A stretch of DNA of 64,000 nt from Isoetes taiwanensis. Taxonomy: Eukaryota > Streptophyta > Lycopodiopsida > Isoetales > Isoetaceae. The stretch's first letter is position 1. Each line of letters opens with the position of its first letter. The stretch lies in assembly GCA_021234155.1 (NCBI GenBank), contig JAJEKV010000072.1, forward strand, positions 337,923-401,922, given 5' to 3'. A program made the position numbers and the translations under genes. Under the pieces are notes generated by a model. The model did no database searches. It worked only from the letters and a program-made list of their open reading frames with translations, and was not told where the DNA came from. This document shows, piece by piece, positions 34,291 through 46,424 of the stretch.

Positions 34291-35512
34291 CTAAGAATCT
34301 AATAACCCATCCAAAGAACATATCCATGATGTCCTTGCTTTATGGCTTATCCAAAGGCAGACTTTCCTTCCATGGCAATGGCTGAAACCGCCTTTAGATT
34401 CCAATACTTCTTCAGCCTTTTCAGTCACGCTTTGCTTTTTGTTATCGTTTTCTTGTTCTTCAGGGTGAGAGCATTCACGGCTAATGTGCCCAGTGCTCCC
34501 CACACCTATAGCAGAAAAAAATCCTTCGGGACCACCGGACTTAGAGTCCGCCTTTACGCTTTTTGGACTCTCCACCGCACTTAGGCTTAGGTCGCTCGAG
34601 CATTTTTCTTCTTGAAAACCTTTTCTTCTTTGAGAACTTTCGGACGCCTTCTTAAAAGACTCATCCTCTTCCCAAGCCGACGAGCCAACATCGTAGCCTC
34701 TCAAAATCCTCGGCTTCCAACCCGATTATCCGCTTCTTGAGAGCAACACCTAAGGCCACCTAGGAAGAAATCAACCTGCCGAGCCTCGGACAAGTCTCCA
34801 ACCCTGTGGATATAACCCTGTACCTTATTGATATAAGCACTGAGAGAACCTGTCTGCTTATAGTACCGCAACTTCTCAAGCGCATCACGAGCATCATGCT
34901 GAGGTGTATACTCCCCAATAAAGTACTTCCTGAAATCGGACCAGGTATTCACCTCCTTCTTCATGGTAGGACAATTCCACCAACTATAGGCGTCCGATTT
35001 CAGGTCAAGATAGAAAGAATGAACAGTCAGGCTTTATCACCTTTATTGGTAGCCTCAAAAGGTCTCAAGCTTGTCAATCCAAGCCATCGCCTCCCTCGGG
35101 CCGTGCCTTTCCCATCCCAACCGGGATTTCGCGGCGCTTTGAGGGGCGGAATGTCCTCCTTGCTCAATCCGGAATTCTTCAGTGACTGCTCCACAGCAGC
35201 ACTAGTACCAGGTACATCCGGGTCCACCACCACAACTGCTGGAGACTTTCCCTTCTCCGCAGACTTCCCTAGGCCATCCGTGCCAGCAAGGGTCTCCAAC
35301 ACAGTTCTCATAGCAGTCTGAGTGTCTAATACAGCCTTGAGGCTCTGCTGCACTCCCAGCAAATCCTCGCCCCACTTCGTCTGCATGGTCTCCAGGTTCT
35401 TCTGGGTTTCCTGTACGCGAGCAGCTAGCCCTCGTACATCAGGTTCCTCCTCCATAGGAGTCGCCTGCCCCGCTACAGTATGTGCGCCTGCACTAGTTTC
35501 GCCGTGCTCCAT
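34291..35512 (-). pseudogene. Gypsy gag, frameshifted
   Basis: The start MEHGETSAGAHTVAG at 35,512 lies just downstream of the primer site. A coiled-coil-like region LAARVQETQKNLETMQTKWG follows. The Retrotrans_gag domain is at 34,964-34,701 (WSDFRKYFIGEYTPQHDARD, LEKLRYYKQTGSLSAYINKV). A degenerate zinc knuckle (GHISRECSHPEEQE) lies near 34,480. Frame changes occur at about 35,027-34,964 and after 34,701. Confidence 0.88.
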
Positions 35513-35543
35513 CGCGGCTACTCAAGGTCCAAGCCGCAACTTA

Positions 35544-35557
35544 GGTTCTGATACCAC
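35544..35557 (-). other. Primer-binding site (tRNA-iMet type)
   Basis: The minus strand reads GTGGTATCAGAACC immediately after the 5' LTR. It matches the usual plant TGGTATCAGAGCC site, which pairs with the initiator-Met tRNA 3' end, apart from one G to A change. Confidence 0.9.
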
Positions 35558-37376
35558 TGTTACGAACCAAAATTTTAATACCAAAAATTTCGATTTGTAT
35601 TCACATCAAACCATGAGAGTACACAGAACAAGTACTCCACGAGGCTATATACATGAAAACCACGTATACAGATAACAAGACGACAACACAAGATAACTAA
35701 ATGCACACGTACGCTCCGCCAGCTATCAAACAGCATGCACAAGCTTCCACGTATTAGTAACATGCATAAGAGTTATCCGGTAGTGTCAACACGAAGCAAT
35801 GACTGATGGACTGCAAGAATACACATATAGAATCCACCACACGCACCATAGCATCTGCCAAGCAGACACACCCCGCCATATCTAGACAGTACGTCGTCTA
35901 GAACCCCCGCGATGGTGGACCCAATGTCAGGGAGAAACTGCAGGCATTATAAGGACCCAGGCTACTCGATTGTTGGTTCTGCATGCCCCTGTCCCATACC
36001 AGCGACAAGCTTTACCTCACAAGTACCTCCCGTTCTTATTTAGACAAGGCACGCTCATCTAATATCATGCCCTGCATAAAACTCCCTTGGGGTAGCAATT
36101 ACTGTGCTCACCCCAGTATCATTAAGATACTGCAACAGTGGAGCACCGGTGTACAATGGATACTCTGCTTTCACTGGGCTGTCGGTAGGCATATGATATT
36201 GTCCCATACCAATACCATTAGCCTACCTCACCAGCACTCACGAGGCATCCGAGAGAACAAGCATAAGCTCATCCCCGTAAGAGAGTAAGTAGAGGCTACA
36301 ACTCCATATTAGATACGGACTGCTGACGTTTAAGACTCCTCTTAAACTAGTATTATAAGGCTTCAAGAAGGAGGGGCATAATTCACAGAATCATATGGGT
36401 TCAAGGCAACATAATCTGTCCAGCAATGTCCATCACAAAGCTGGCTTTATTTAAGGAGGCCTCAATTCTTTAAGGTAAACCATCAAGATCTGCACCAAGC
36501 GCAGATCATCCACATGAAGCTGATAATCTACCAGCCCATGAATGTAAGGCTTACCGGAATTAAGTCCAATCGTGCTGCAACTCCGTGCACACAAATATTC
36601 GTGCCTTGAATCCTTCAATCCGATTCCTTATGTCAGATCTCCTTACTTCTGCCTCAAGCGCCTCTTATTTCTCTTTTTCTTTCTCCTGGCTTCCCGGCCT
36701 GCTCTCCTTTCCTGTAACCCGGCTGCTCAGAACCCAGGCCCTCCAATCATGGCTAAGCCATGTGGCACTGCCCCCGAAGGGCAGGTGATTCTGCCAGACT
36801 CCAATTCCGGCCTCATCTGAACTGGATTCTCTTATCTATAATCCGGCCTGCTGTGCCAATTCCGGCCTGCCTGGTTCTGTCGCCTGATCCTTGATGGGAA
36901 CCCTTGCCAACGTGGCAGAGCCACGTGGCAGTATACTGGCTGCAACACGGCCTGGTCGGAAGCAGATCCGGTGGCCCAGGTTTTCCCCAGGCCAACCCAT
37001 CAATGCTGCAGGAGGAGTCGCAGGTGGCATCCCCCGATTAAAGGGGTGCTCACCTTTTTAACATACAATGGTTTTTAAACCATTAAGGTATTCATAACCT
37101 TAGATAAATATAACCCAACATATATTGCCTTGTTGTTATTTATTCCCCAGAGACAAACTCTTAACGGCCAAAGCTATTCACTATAGCCATGCAACAAGGC
37201 AACCCAGCCCCCTAGTCTGTCCGGCCATGGTGCACCACTCCGCCTTAAGTTAGACTAGGGCCATGCGACCATTACACATCTATGGCCCAAATACCATAGA
37301 ACATTCCATTATGCCAAACATTAATATGCATGCACAATATCAAACAATGGTCTGCCAATATATTTTAGGCATAACA
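35558..37376 (-). repeat. 5' LTR of the gypsy element (1,819 bp)
   Basis: Begins TGTTACGAACC and ends GGCATAACA on the plus strand (TG...CA). It is homologous to 28,960-30,960 without the nested MITE. Many differences from the partner are T or A here against C or G there, in CTG/CCG and CAG/CGG contexts. Confidence 0.95.
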
Positions 37377-37396
37377 CATTCCATTCCATTCCATTC
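37377..37396. repeat. Target-site duplication and (CATTC)4 microsatellite
   Basis: The right-hand CATTC duplication (37,377-37,381) is the first unit of four consecutive CATTC units. Only one unit lies to the left of the element. Insertion therefore occurred at the edge of a CATTC run, or the run expanded afterwards. Confidence 0.85.
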
Positions 37397-40300
37397 CAGT
37401 GTTAACACTAGATCTGTTTCTGGGACCATTCCTGATCCATGGACCAGAACTGGCCCACATGAGCTCTGCCACTTAAACCTAGGTAACTCACGAAAGAAAT
37501 TTCAATTTTATAATATACCACCATCATTTGAGTCCACTTATTTCTTAATGATCTCTGAGAATTTCAAGACCAATGGGGTCACCTATACCTTGTGGTGATT
37601 GCTCAAACATTGGAGAATTTGGCGCTTCGCACCACCCGTAATCGCCTTCTTCGATATTTCTAGCATAAAGTGACCTAAAACCTTTAAAGTTGGAGGTATT
37701 TGCCTGTTTATCATAGAGTACATTGAGTTTTATGTTCCCATATTTTCTTGCTATCTTTTGAAATCGTGGAAGCCGCCAAAACCCTATTTTGGCCAAAACG
37801 TTTAATAATTGTTACCTCTCATTATAACAAGTTTTGATTTAATTTTATGGCCATGGGTTGCTAACTATAATGAGCTATAGTTTCATGATTTTTGAGTTTA
37901 AATAAGTCATGTTAACCTTTAATATTTACTAAAAGAATCTACTATATTAGTAATTCTGGATAAAAGTATATGTTAAAATGCTCCAATAACAACCATCCAT
38001 AATGCCATGTGGGCAATAAATGATGCGCCTATTTATATCTACATAGAACATAACTTTTATCAACTTACATATAGTGTAACTAGGGTGTAACCATGCAATT
38101 TTCTAATTCAAACATGATGTACAAAAACCGGATTAACACATGAGAGCATAAAAAGTTGGGTCAACTCCATAATTATATCGCCCAAAACTCCACAATGATT
38201 AAGAAAAATGATGTTTATTGATGAATTCAAGTGGATGTTGTGAAGTTTAGCCATGACAATATATAAATAGACCACATAACATTTCATATATGCTTCTTTG
38301 GTTCATAGAAAGAGACACTACTTTTCCCCAAATATGCCTTTTAAAATGGTTCAAAATGTGAGAAATGACATATATAGAGATCTCTTATATAGGTTGTATG
38401 GCCTTATTGAAAAAAAATACCATGAAATGCCTTTATTTTTACTAGCACAAACTTCATATCCGTGTTATCGCTTATAAAGCATTGTCCTCCAAGTAGAATA
38501 ACATTACATGTAAGTTATCTTTCATGTATATTATATTTTTATGGATGCAAACCTTTCTTGGCAATAGAAATCTTAGTTGCATATTAAGTAACATGTTATT
38601 TCTAAGATTTTAATTTATATAAGCACCCATCACCATTTATGGTCCATTTAGACTAATTGTATAGAGCATATATCTCAATAGCCTTATCCATTTTTCTCCA
38701 CAGAATGATACTATGGCTTTTTAGCTTTCGATCACATGATTTTTTAAAGGTGTAAGTGAAAGTCCATGTAAGTTCAATTGGTCATAAATACCCTATAAAT
38801 TCTCAATTGTTTGTGCTTCAACCTTACCCTTAAATTATACAAGCTAACCTAATCAATTAATTTTGTCCTACAGAGAATCATACAAGTAAACTATATGTGA
38901 AAGTTGAGATCAAAATTGAATAAGGTGGTACCATTAATAATTTTTAAACTTTCAGTCATCCGGACCAATGATGGTCTGCAACTTGACTGCAGATAGCAAT
39001 CTATCTTGATTTTTTATAATAAAAAATTTTCATATTTTTCCTTGGTTCTTTTGCATTGGTTTCTTTGACATGAGATATTTTGAGGATGTGATTTTGTAAA
39101 GTCACACACCTTAGGGCACAAATCTAGAACAAACATGGAAGATATAATATAATTGATGCTATCTATTCTAGTACAATCCTTAAGATAATGAACAACAAAT
39201 ATTTTTGTGAACAAAGTGGTCCAAGAGCTACCGTGTCCTAACTCAACTTGAAATGGACTAACATAAGGATATTATCAATTTTTGAATGAACTATGGGACT
39301 GTGGTTGCCCTTAAGGCCACCCAATATTATTTTGCCAAGATTTAAGTGTTTTATTTTCCCAAGTGCAATTTCGTGGTGAAATTTTATTCACCCAAGATCC
39401 ATATTTAATCAAGGACACAAATACATTATAACTATAGTTGCATGATGCAATACCACAACTTAACCTTTGCAAGTGAGAATGCTTATACTTGTAGATAAAA
39501 ACAAATCTATTAAAAGGAGGTTTGTAAAAAAAATGCTCTCCAAAGGCATCCTTAGAAGTATTTGAAACACAATAGCTACAAAAATAACTCTTAAAAATTA
39601 TCATATGTACATGGGGGTGGATATGGAGAATAGATTGAATTATGAAGAAAGCCTCGAATATTATGTGATTCCTTAAGAAATCTTCGAGAAGGAGGGTAGA
39701 GGATAAGGCTAATCCATAGTTATGATGCTTAGTGGATGTGGGCTGAATTTTCAAGTGGGAGGAGATTTGTTTGTAGAAAAGTTGGCTAATTTTATTTTTT
39801 CATCTATATAACGAGCCCTACTAAAACCATAGCATCAAAATTTCGATACCTTAAAAAATAGCCTTTTGGCTTAACTGCCCTAAGGGCTACCCTGCTATGG
39901 ACCAGTAATGGGCAGGTACAGATATTGTTTTTGATTTTTTTTAACCATGTCTTTTGCTCTTTCCACGAGCTTGTTTTTGCATTGGTTTCATATCCTTATA
40001 AATTTTCATAATGTGATTTTTTGGAGGACAACCTAGAATCATATGTAGCAATACTATCTATTTGTATAAATTCCCTAAAATTGAAAATAGAAGTAAAAGT
40101 CAAAACATCAAATTCAAAGTCAACAAATATTTTTATAGGATGGAGGACATCGTGAATTACTTATATGCCAAATTTGGACTCAAAATTGATCTCCTTCTGA
40201 AAGTTGTTGTTTTTATATCACAACTGCTTTCTGGAACCAAAGATTGGTTCCTCGTGGAAGGCAGAGGACAGCTTTTGACCTCCACATGTTTGAATTGCTC

Positions 40301-42671
40301 TATCTTCCTTCACAGAGTTCGGAATTGAGATGTGGTTTTTGTGCCTTGCTCTATATCTCGTAGAAAAATAACATTATAAAAAAAAAATCAAGAAAATGTT
40401 TTACTTTGTGTGACAGCTTTTGGTACTTGACCCCCTTTGGGTTTGCTAGAGCATAACTCACAAGAATGGGGCTGATACATTTTTGTGTATTTTTTATGTG
40501 AAGCATGATTGCCACATATGATCTCCTAGAAAGGGCTTGGTTAGTTTTTGTGTTCTTGATTTTATATGATTTTTTTTGTGAACCTTCAAAATGCCCTTTA
40601 ATGGTCCATCATGGGACAGGTCTAGTGTTAATGATTCCAAGACTCCGGCCTTTTTTTGATACCCTAAATTTTAGGTAAAGAAACCCTCCCGATTGGATAG
40701 AATTAGAATTTCTATTTTGGGGTGGGTTCTCCCAAGAAACTAAGTCTCTATAGTTGTACAAAATGCTTAAAAGAGATGTCTTATAAGTCGTGACGTAAAA
40801 CCAACGCGTCTATATGCTTATATGGCCCAATGATATCTTCATAAATATAAGACATTAGTGTTGTGGAAAAAGGCCTTCAGTGATGGATAAGTTACACATC
40901 CAATATGACCTAAAAGTTGTAGCACGATATGGCATCTCTATGAACAAGATCTGAAAGAATTCATTGCATGTGGAGAAGACCAAACCAACTGGATGCATTG
41001 TGATTTGCAAAGCCTTGAAGAATTCCAAGTTGTGTTGCTTCCAAGGGATGATAGGTTAGTGTTTGAAAGATGTGGGTAAGCCACAATATAACCATTTGTT
41101 GCATAATGCTATAGATAAGAATGTGCTACAGGTCAAACATATACAACATCCTAAATTATATGGACCTAGGCATCTATTTCGGGCATAGTTGCCAGGAACC
41201 AAATTCTCTGCACCATCAAAATTCTCTCTACTACATTTCTTTTGGCTGCCAATTGTAGCCATGACTACGGAGCCTCGAATGTTTCAGAACTGCAGCCTGT
41301 TGGAGCATTGCAAGCATTTTTATTTTATTAGCTCATAACATCTGTTAGGGCTTCACATGTATTTTTATCTAACTCATAGCATCTATTGCAGTGCGAGTTA
41401 GAGCATCTGTTTTAGCTGAAAAGGCATGTAGACAACTTGCCTTGAATTCGACACTATATAGTAAGCTCGAGACTATACAGAAATATGAAAAATTCCAAAA
41501 ACATTTTTATCCAAACCGGAAACTTTCAAATTGACAAGACTGATTAGTTACTGAGGCATCATATAAGTACTCAGTACCTAGTGTTATGTACTTTAGATAA
41601 CTTTATGGTCCCTAAATAATGCTTTTTAAGGTATACAGTAGCATGCTTATGCCCAACAGGTATTTGTGCAAATTGCCATACCCCACAGACTGCTAAGCAA
41701 GCTGGGATATGCTCTATTTGTTTTCCATTGAAAACCATGCAAGACAAAGACGCAAGAATCGACATTGTTTCAAAAAAAGACAATAGAAGAAGAAAGAAAC
41801 CCTTTTATGTTCTTTATGCTATAGCTATTTCATTTTGTGTTTTTGGTGAATGACAATGTATTAGAACTTAAGAAATATGCTATAAACTAAAAAATATTCA
41901 AAGTTCTTCAAAATATTCAAACTATGTTTATGAGAAGCTATACATGTTTTTGCTTACAACTCGGTCTCCATAAAATATTTTTTATTTTAAGTGTTCTAAG
42001 ATATTCTTTAAGCAAAGGAATGTCCAACTCCATATTCAAAATTTAAAAATTCGAATGTTGGTCATTTCCATTTCCATCCTTTCTCATTCATGTTCCCGTT
42101 TTCGTTACAAATTTTTGGTCAAAAAGTTTATGTTTTGGGTAACTATATTTCAAGAACTCATCAAGAAAACTCGCCTTGTTTATGTTGTTGCCAAATTGGT
42201 CCCTGATGAGATGGAGATTGGCCTTAAACCTGGATGGATATATATGGCATAGGCAAGGGTGTAAAACTAGTGGGGAAGCCAAACTAGTGGGGAAGGCAGG
42301 CCTCAATTCTTTTATTTTCTATTTTTGGTCCAGTGAGTTTAACCCGGGTCCAATTCTTGAAGGACCTTCGACCTTTATATATTTGGCATTCAATATTTAG
42401 GTCTTGTTATTTTAGGTTTTCAATCATTTTTGTTGCAAATCAATGGTACTAGAAATATGTTGAGTACCAATGACCCAGTTTTGCCCAAAGACCGATTCGC
42501 CGATAGAGGTAAAAACACTGTTTTCCATGTGAGTCAATGATGAGTACTATCTATGCATCCGTTGCATGCTACTCTAGGGCATGTTAGATATGAATATGTC
42601 TCGAGCCTATTCATAGAATGACGTATAATGTAGAGTGATTACGGGTAGGGCCTGATGACATTCATCTCATT
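37397..42671. other. Gene-poor AT-rich intergenic DNA
   Basis: No exon, TE protein or RNA gene was recognised in either strand. The open frames at 39,311-39,754 (minus), 40,062-40,328 (+) and 41,571-41,783 (minus) lack family motifs. Confidence 0.5.
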
Positions 42672-42860
42672 AAGCTAAGATGCCAATCCAACCACTATAA
42701 GGGAGTAGACACCCTCTCTTACAAAATATAAAATGCCAATGCAACCACTATAAGGGAATATGCACCTTATTCTTCCAATATAAGATGCCAATACGGCCAC
42801 TCCAGGTGTATATAAGGAAATACGTAACGGTGACCACTCCAGCTGTATATAAGAGAACAT
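42672..42860. repeat. Degenerate tandem repeat, about 55-60-bp unit, three to four copies
   Basis: The module (a)agatgccaat.c..ccact followed by ataa(g)ggga repeats at about 42,677, 42,732 and 42,781. A shorter fourth copy (gaccactccagctgtatataag) begins near 42,832. Confidence 0.75.
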
Positions 42861-43149
42861 TTAATAGTTGATTTGGAGGAAAGAAGACACTTATGTACTC
42901 AAGGTAGAAACAACCATGTCCATGCAAAGCTTGATCTATGCATAACCTACATTTTCATAGATATATGAGCCACCCACCAAGCGAATCAGATTCCAATTCA
43001 AACGTATGCAATTGCTCTCTGCTTTATCATAAGTGTATGAATAGCTACTTCTATGTTCTATGAGTCAAATTTGTTCGCTTAATGAAATATCATAGCACTT
43101 TTCAAACTCCTAACATTCCAAAGTCTATTGGTTGATGTAAACCAATTTT
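42861..43149. other. Intergenic DNA
   Basis: No recognisable feature. Confidence 0.5.
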
Positions 43150-45820
43150 AGACACTAAGGTCATCATAAACTATTAATAAAATTGCATATCTCCAGTCTC
43201 CCATAATTTTGCAATGGTCATCACATAGGCCCGCCGCCGCAAGTGCACATGCATGTGACAATCGTGGGGAGGGTCTAGTGTGGTGGACTATGTGCTCAGT
43301 GGTTGGCGAAGATATGCATCTCATCGGGCCGATTTCCCGTGGCACCGATTCGGGATGAGGGAGGTCGACTCGGATAACCTCCCACTTTATTTGGACATGG
43401 TTTGGCAAGCCGCCCAATCCCCACTATGCGACCCCTCGCCATCCTCGGGCCATACTAGATTATGAGTGTGCGAGGACACGCCGAGATGCTCATGGGCCTC
43501 TACTAGCAATTCCGGGACCCTACACTAGAGCAACAGACGCACCAGTTGACTTCGCTATTACGGGATGTGGACGGTGCCTGGCGAACCCTCCCCTTCTCGT
43601 ACTTTCGGGTCAAGAACATTTCACAGAATCGATGGTTTGATGTGGAGTGTAAAGAACGCCAGCGCCCGGCCCGGAGTCACATTCTAGATCCGTGCAGCCT
43701 TGCGCCACACCACCGAATCTGGCCCATCCGAAAGGGAGACAAAGGCGCGGTACCTTCTTGCCGCATCGGGGAGATGTTCTACCGCCGGACACTCATCATC
43801 CTCTAACCTTTGGCACGAGTGCTGGGACGGCCACGACCTCACGGGGGACATCACACCGCAAAGGAGAACGATTTTGCGCCTGACTTTATGCGACCCACCG
43901 TGTGGACGCGTCACGCCCCCCCACGGGATAGCCCCATTGGTTCTCGCGGGAGGAGGATGTTGTAGGCGGCACGCAGCGGGCCGGGTTAATGGGAAGGCAG
44001 CTGACCTCGATGGTATGCAGGCCGAGTTACTCAAATGGGCAGGGCAGCCGCTGGTGCCGATCCTCACTACCCTGTTCAACAGAGCATTGCAGGAAGGTTT
44101 CCCCCGACAATGGACCACAAGCGTGGTTGTCCCCATTCCTGGTGAGGCGATCCAATCAGGTTCAATTATTTGCCAAACTATTGGGCCGGCATTCTCGAAA
44201 GCGGCTGGATTGACCGGGCGAGGCAACGATGTAAAGAGCCCCCATTAAAGCGAGCTTTAGACCAGCCACTCAACGATTGACCATATCTTTACAATCCGCT
44301 GAGTAACCGATTGAAGACAAATGAACGGGAACCTAAGCAGACTTGTATTACGCTTGTGGACTTCGAAGGCTTTTGATACGGCCCCCTGAAAAGCTATAGG
44401 CTAGATCAAGGCCAAATCATTGCCGCCGCGGGTAGAATGCCATATACAGGCTGTATGAGAGTTGTTTTGGCAGGATGCGTACCGACGCCAAGCATTCACC
44501 AAGAGTATCGGTCCGGCAGAACTGCCCCTCTCACCAACACTTTTGGCCTCTACATTGATCAATTAGAGCCTTGGCTTCATCGAGCATGGGGGGATGGCAT
44601 ACAGACTTTTGCACTGTGTCATCCGCCACCATCTATGACGATGTTGACCTCTCGCCCACACCCTTAAGCTATGCGTACCATCCGATGCCCTAAGCACATT
44701 CTCGTGCCTCGCATATGCGCCGTGAATCCGCCAAGACGTGGTGGTCCTCATATCCTCTTCATGCCACCCATGCCTCATGCACTCACATATTGGGGATGCC
44801 TTATAGAGGTCACTTCCACCTACAAGTACCTGGGGTGGAGTTCCCTCCTCGCTTCTGTTGGGGAGGCGCCCATCCGCTTGCGGGTGACAGCAGGCCGAAA
44901 GCGCTTTTATGCCATGCAGAACAACGGGCCACAGTGCAGAGCTCTATGATTGGGGCCACGGGCCGATCTGCTTTAACCGGGGTTGAGCCTCGTTCTTCAG
45001 ACGGGTCGAGGTTTGGGGCCCGGGGTTGGTCTCTTTGGCTTACATGGAATGACTTGGAGCAGTGCGTAAGGCATTTTTGGCACCCGCACTTGGGTGAAAC
45101 CTTCACCCCCTATCGATTCTCGCAGCAGAAACCGATGCTTGCCACTTGCTGGCAGCCCTTGATAGACACATCGCCTATTTTCGTAAAGTGGTTAATATGG
45201 ATGATGTTCGGCTCGATCCGGGCTTACGCCTGGGCAATGGGCCCGCAAAATGCCAGGGCCCGTTGGAGGGGTAAGAGAGATCGCTGATTCGCCAGATGGA
45301 ACGTGCAGAGCACAAGGTGCGTGCAGGTAGACGCAGAGGCCATCGTGACGGCCTGGCGGGGCACCCCGGGCGCTTGCTTCCTTGGCAAGCCGGGACCTCT
45401 GGGCCTAGAGCAGGTCCCCATTACAAGGAGCACATCAACCTCGTGTTAGCCCGGAACCCGCGGCTCTACTGCGTTCTCCTACCGAAAAAGCCTTGAACTC
45501 ATTGCCTCCATTCGCACATGTGCCCACCATCTTCGTGATCGGAGACAGGCGGAGTGGATTGGGAGCCCCGCCAGACAAAATGGCGGTCTACGTCAAACGG
45601 GTGCCATTGAGGATGAGTCTCACACTTTCCGTGAGTTGCCCAAGATTGGTGATCCGGGGCCATCACGCCCCTTTAGTACGGCCGGATTCTGCCCCTACAT
45701 TTGTTGATGAACACACCGGGCTTTCAGACGCGGCTCGGGGTCGTACATTTGGAGGTACTAGATCTGCCCGAGCTCACCTTTGCCCCCTCCCCTGCTGCCC
45801 GCTAATCGAGCACTACTAAA
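43150..45820 (+). pseudogene. Non-LTR (LINE) reverse transcriptase remnant in CG-rich DNA
   Basis: Plus-strand fragments in shifting frames follow the order of a LINE ORF2. NRWFDVECKERQRPARS (43,627) is the pre-RT linker. LDGMQAELLKWAGQPLVPIL with ALQEGFPRQWTTSVVVPIPG (about 44,005-44,150) is RT block 1. TCITLVDFEGF (44,342) is the catalytic-Asp block A, with E where A/K is expected. NTFGLYIDQLEPWLHRAWGD (44,537) corresponds to block B-C, and DDVDL near 44,638 (another frame) is the YADD box with the tyrosine disrupted. VTSTYKYLGWSS (44,811) is the block D-E end. Stops and indels are numerous. No endonuclease or ORF1 was recognised upstream. It belongs to a different lineage from the L1-type remnant at 4.9-7.6 kb. 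Confidence 0.8.
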
Positions 45821-46296
45821 AAGTGCATGAGTGTATATATTTGTGTGTTTTTCTATTCTCAGATATTTGAAGAGTTTGTCACAGTGATTGTCGCCACGGT
45901 TTTTCCTCAAAATCCTTCTGGCGGGGGTTTTTAATCCGTAGTAATCCGCTTACGCGCTTTTGTATTGGGTCCCATAGATTGATTCTCTCGTGGATCTATA
46001 AAAAAATATCTTCCTTCCTTCCTTCCTTCCTTCCATCACGATAGTTCCACAATGCTCTAATCGTAAAGTCGGGTCAATAATAGTTCAAGGCACCAATATT
46101 AGACTCCTACCGATGTGAAATGAGGGTATTTTAAGAAAGCATGTTTTATTGTCTATCCTGCTTTTTATTTTGTGATGGGATTTATTTTCTGTTCGATAAA
46201 GGGGTTTGTCCCCAGTTTTGGTTTGGGCTTATGCCCCTTTTTGTTTGGGTCCCATAACCCGACCGGGTTCTCGGGGCTAAAACATCTTTATTTTTT
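45821..46296. other. Intergenic DNA with a short TTCC run
   Basis: A (TTCC)n tract lies at 46,011-46,034. No gene. Confidence 0.5.
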
Positions 46297-46424
46297 ATCT
46301 TTATCTTTGTCTTTGTCTTTGTCTTTGTGTTTTGTCTTTGTCTTTGTCTTTGTCTTTTTTGTCTTTGTCTTTGTCTTTGTCTTTGTCTTTGTCTTTGTCT
46401 TTGTCTTTGTCTTTGTCTTTGTCT
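46297..46424. repeat. (GTCTTT)n microsatellite, about 130 bp
   Basis: About twenty hexamer units of TTTGTC start with TTTATC variants and have two small interruptions near 46,328 and 46,354. An open frame through it encodes alternating Phe-Val and is an artefact. Confidence 0.95.

Larger units (their letters stand above)
28960..37376 (-). mobile_element. Ty3/gypsy LTR retrotransposon, complete ends, coding region broken
   Basis: Two LTRs (28,960-30,960 and 35,558-37,376) begin TGTTACGAACC on the plus strand. The right one ends in CA and the left one in TA. They enclose a minus-strand internal region in the order gag, protease, RT, RNase H, integrase, which is diagnostic of Ty3/gypsy. The 5-bp duplication CATTC flanks the whole 8.4-kb element. 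The primer site lies inside the right LTR and the polypurine tract inside the left LTR, so transcription ran right to left. The RT-RNase H portion is nearly intact while gag, protease and integrase carry frameshifts, so the copy is non-autonomous as read. A MITE is nested in the left LTR. Confidence 0.95.

Noticed and set aside
34806-35675. Long plus-strand ORFs in the gypsy gag region
   Set aside because: Antisense to the gag coding frames. No plant gene motif was recognised in them.
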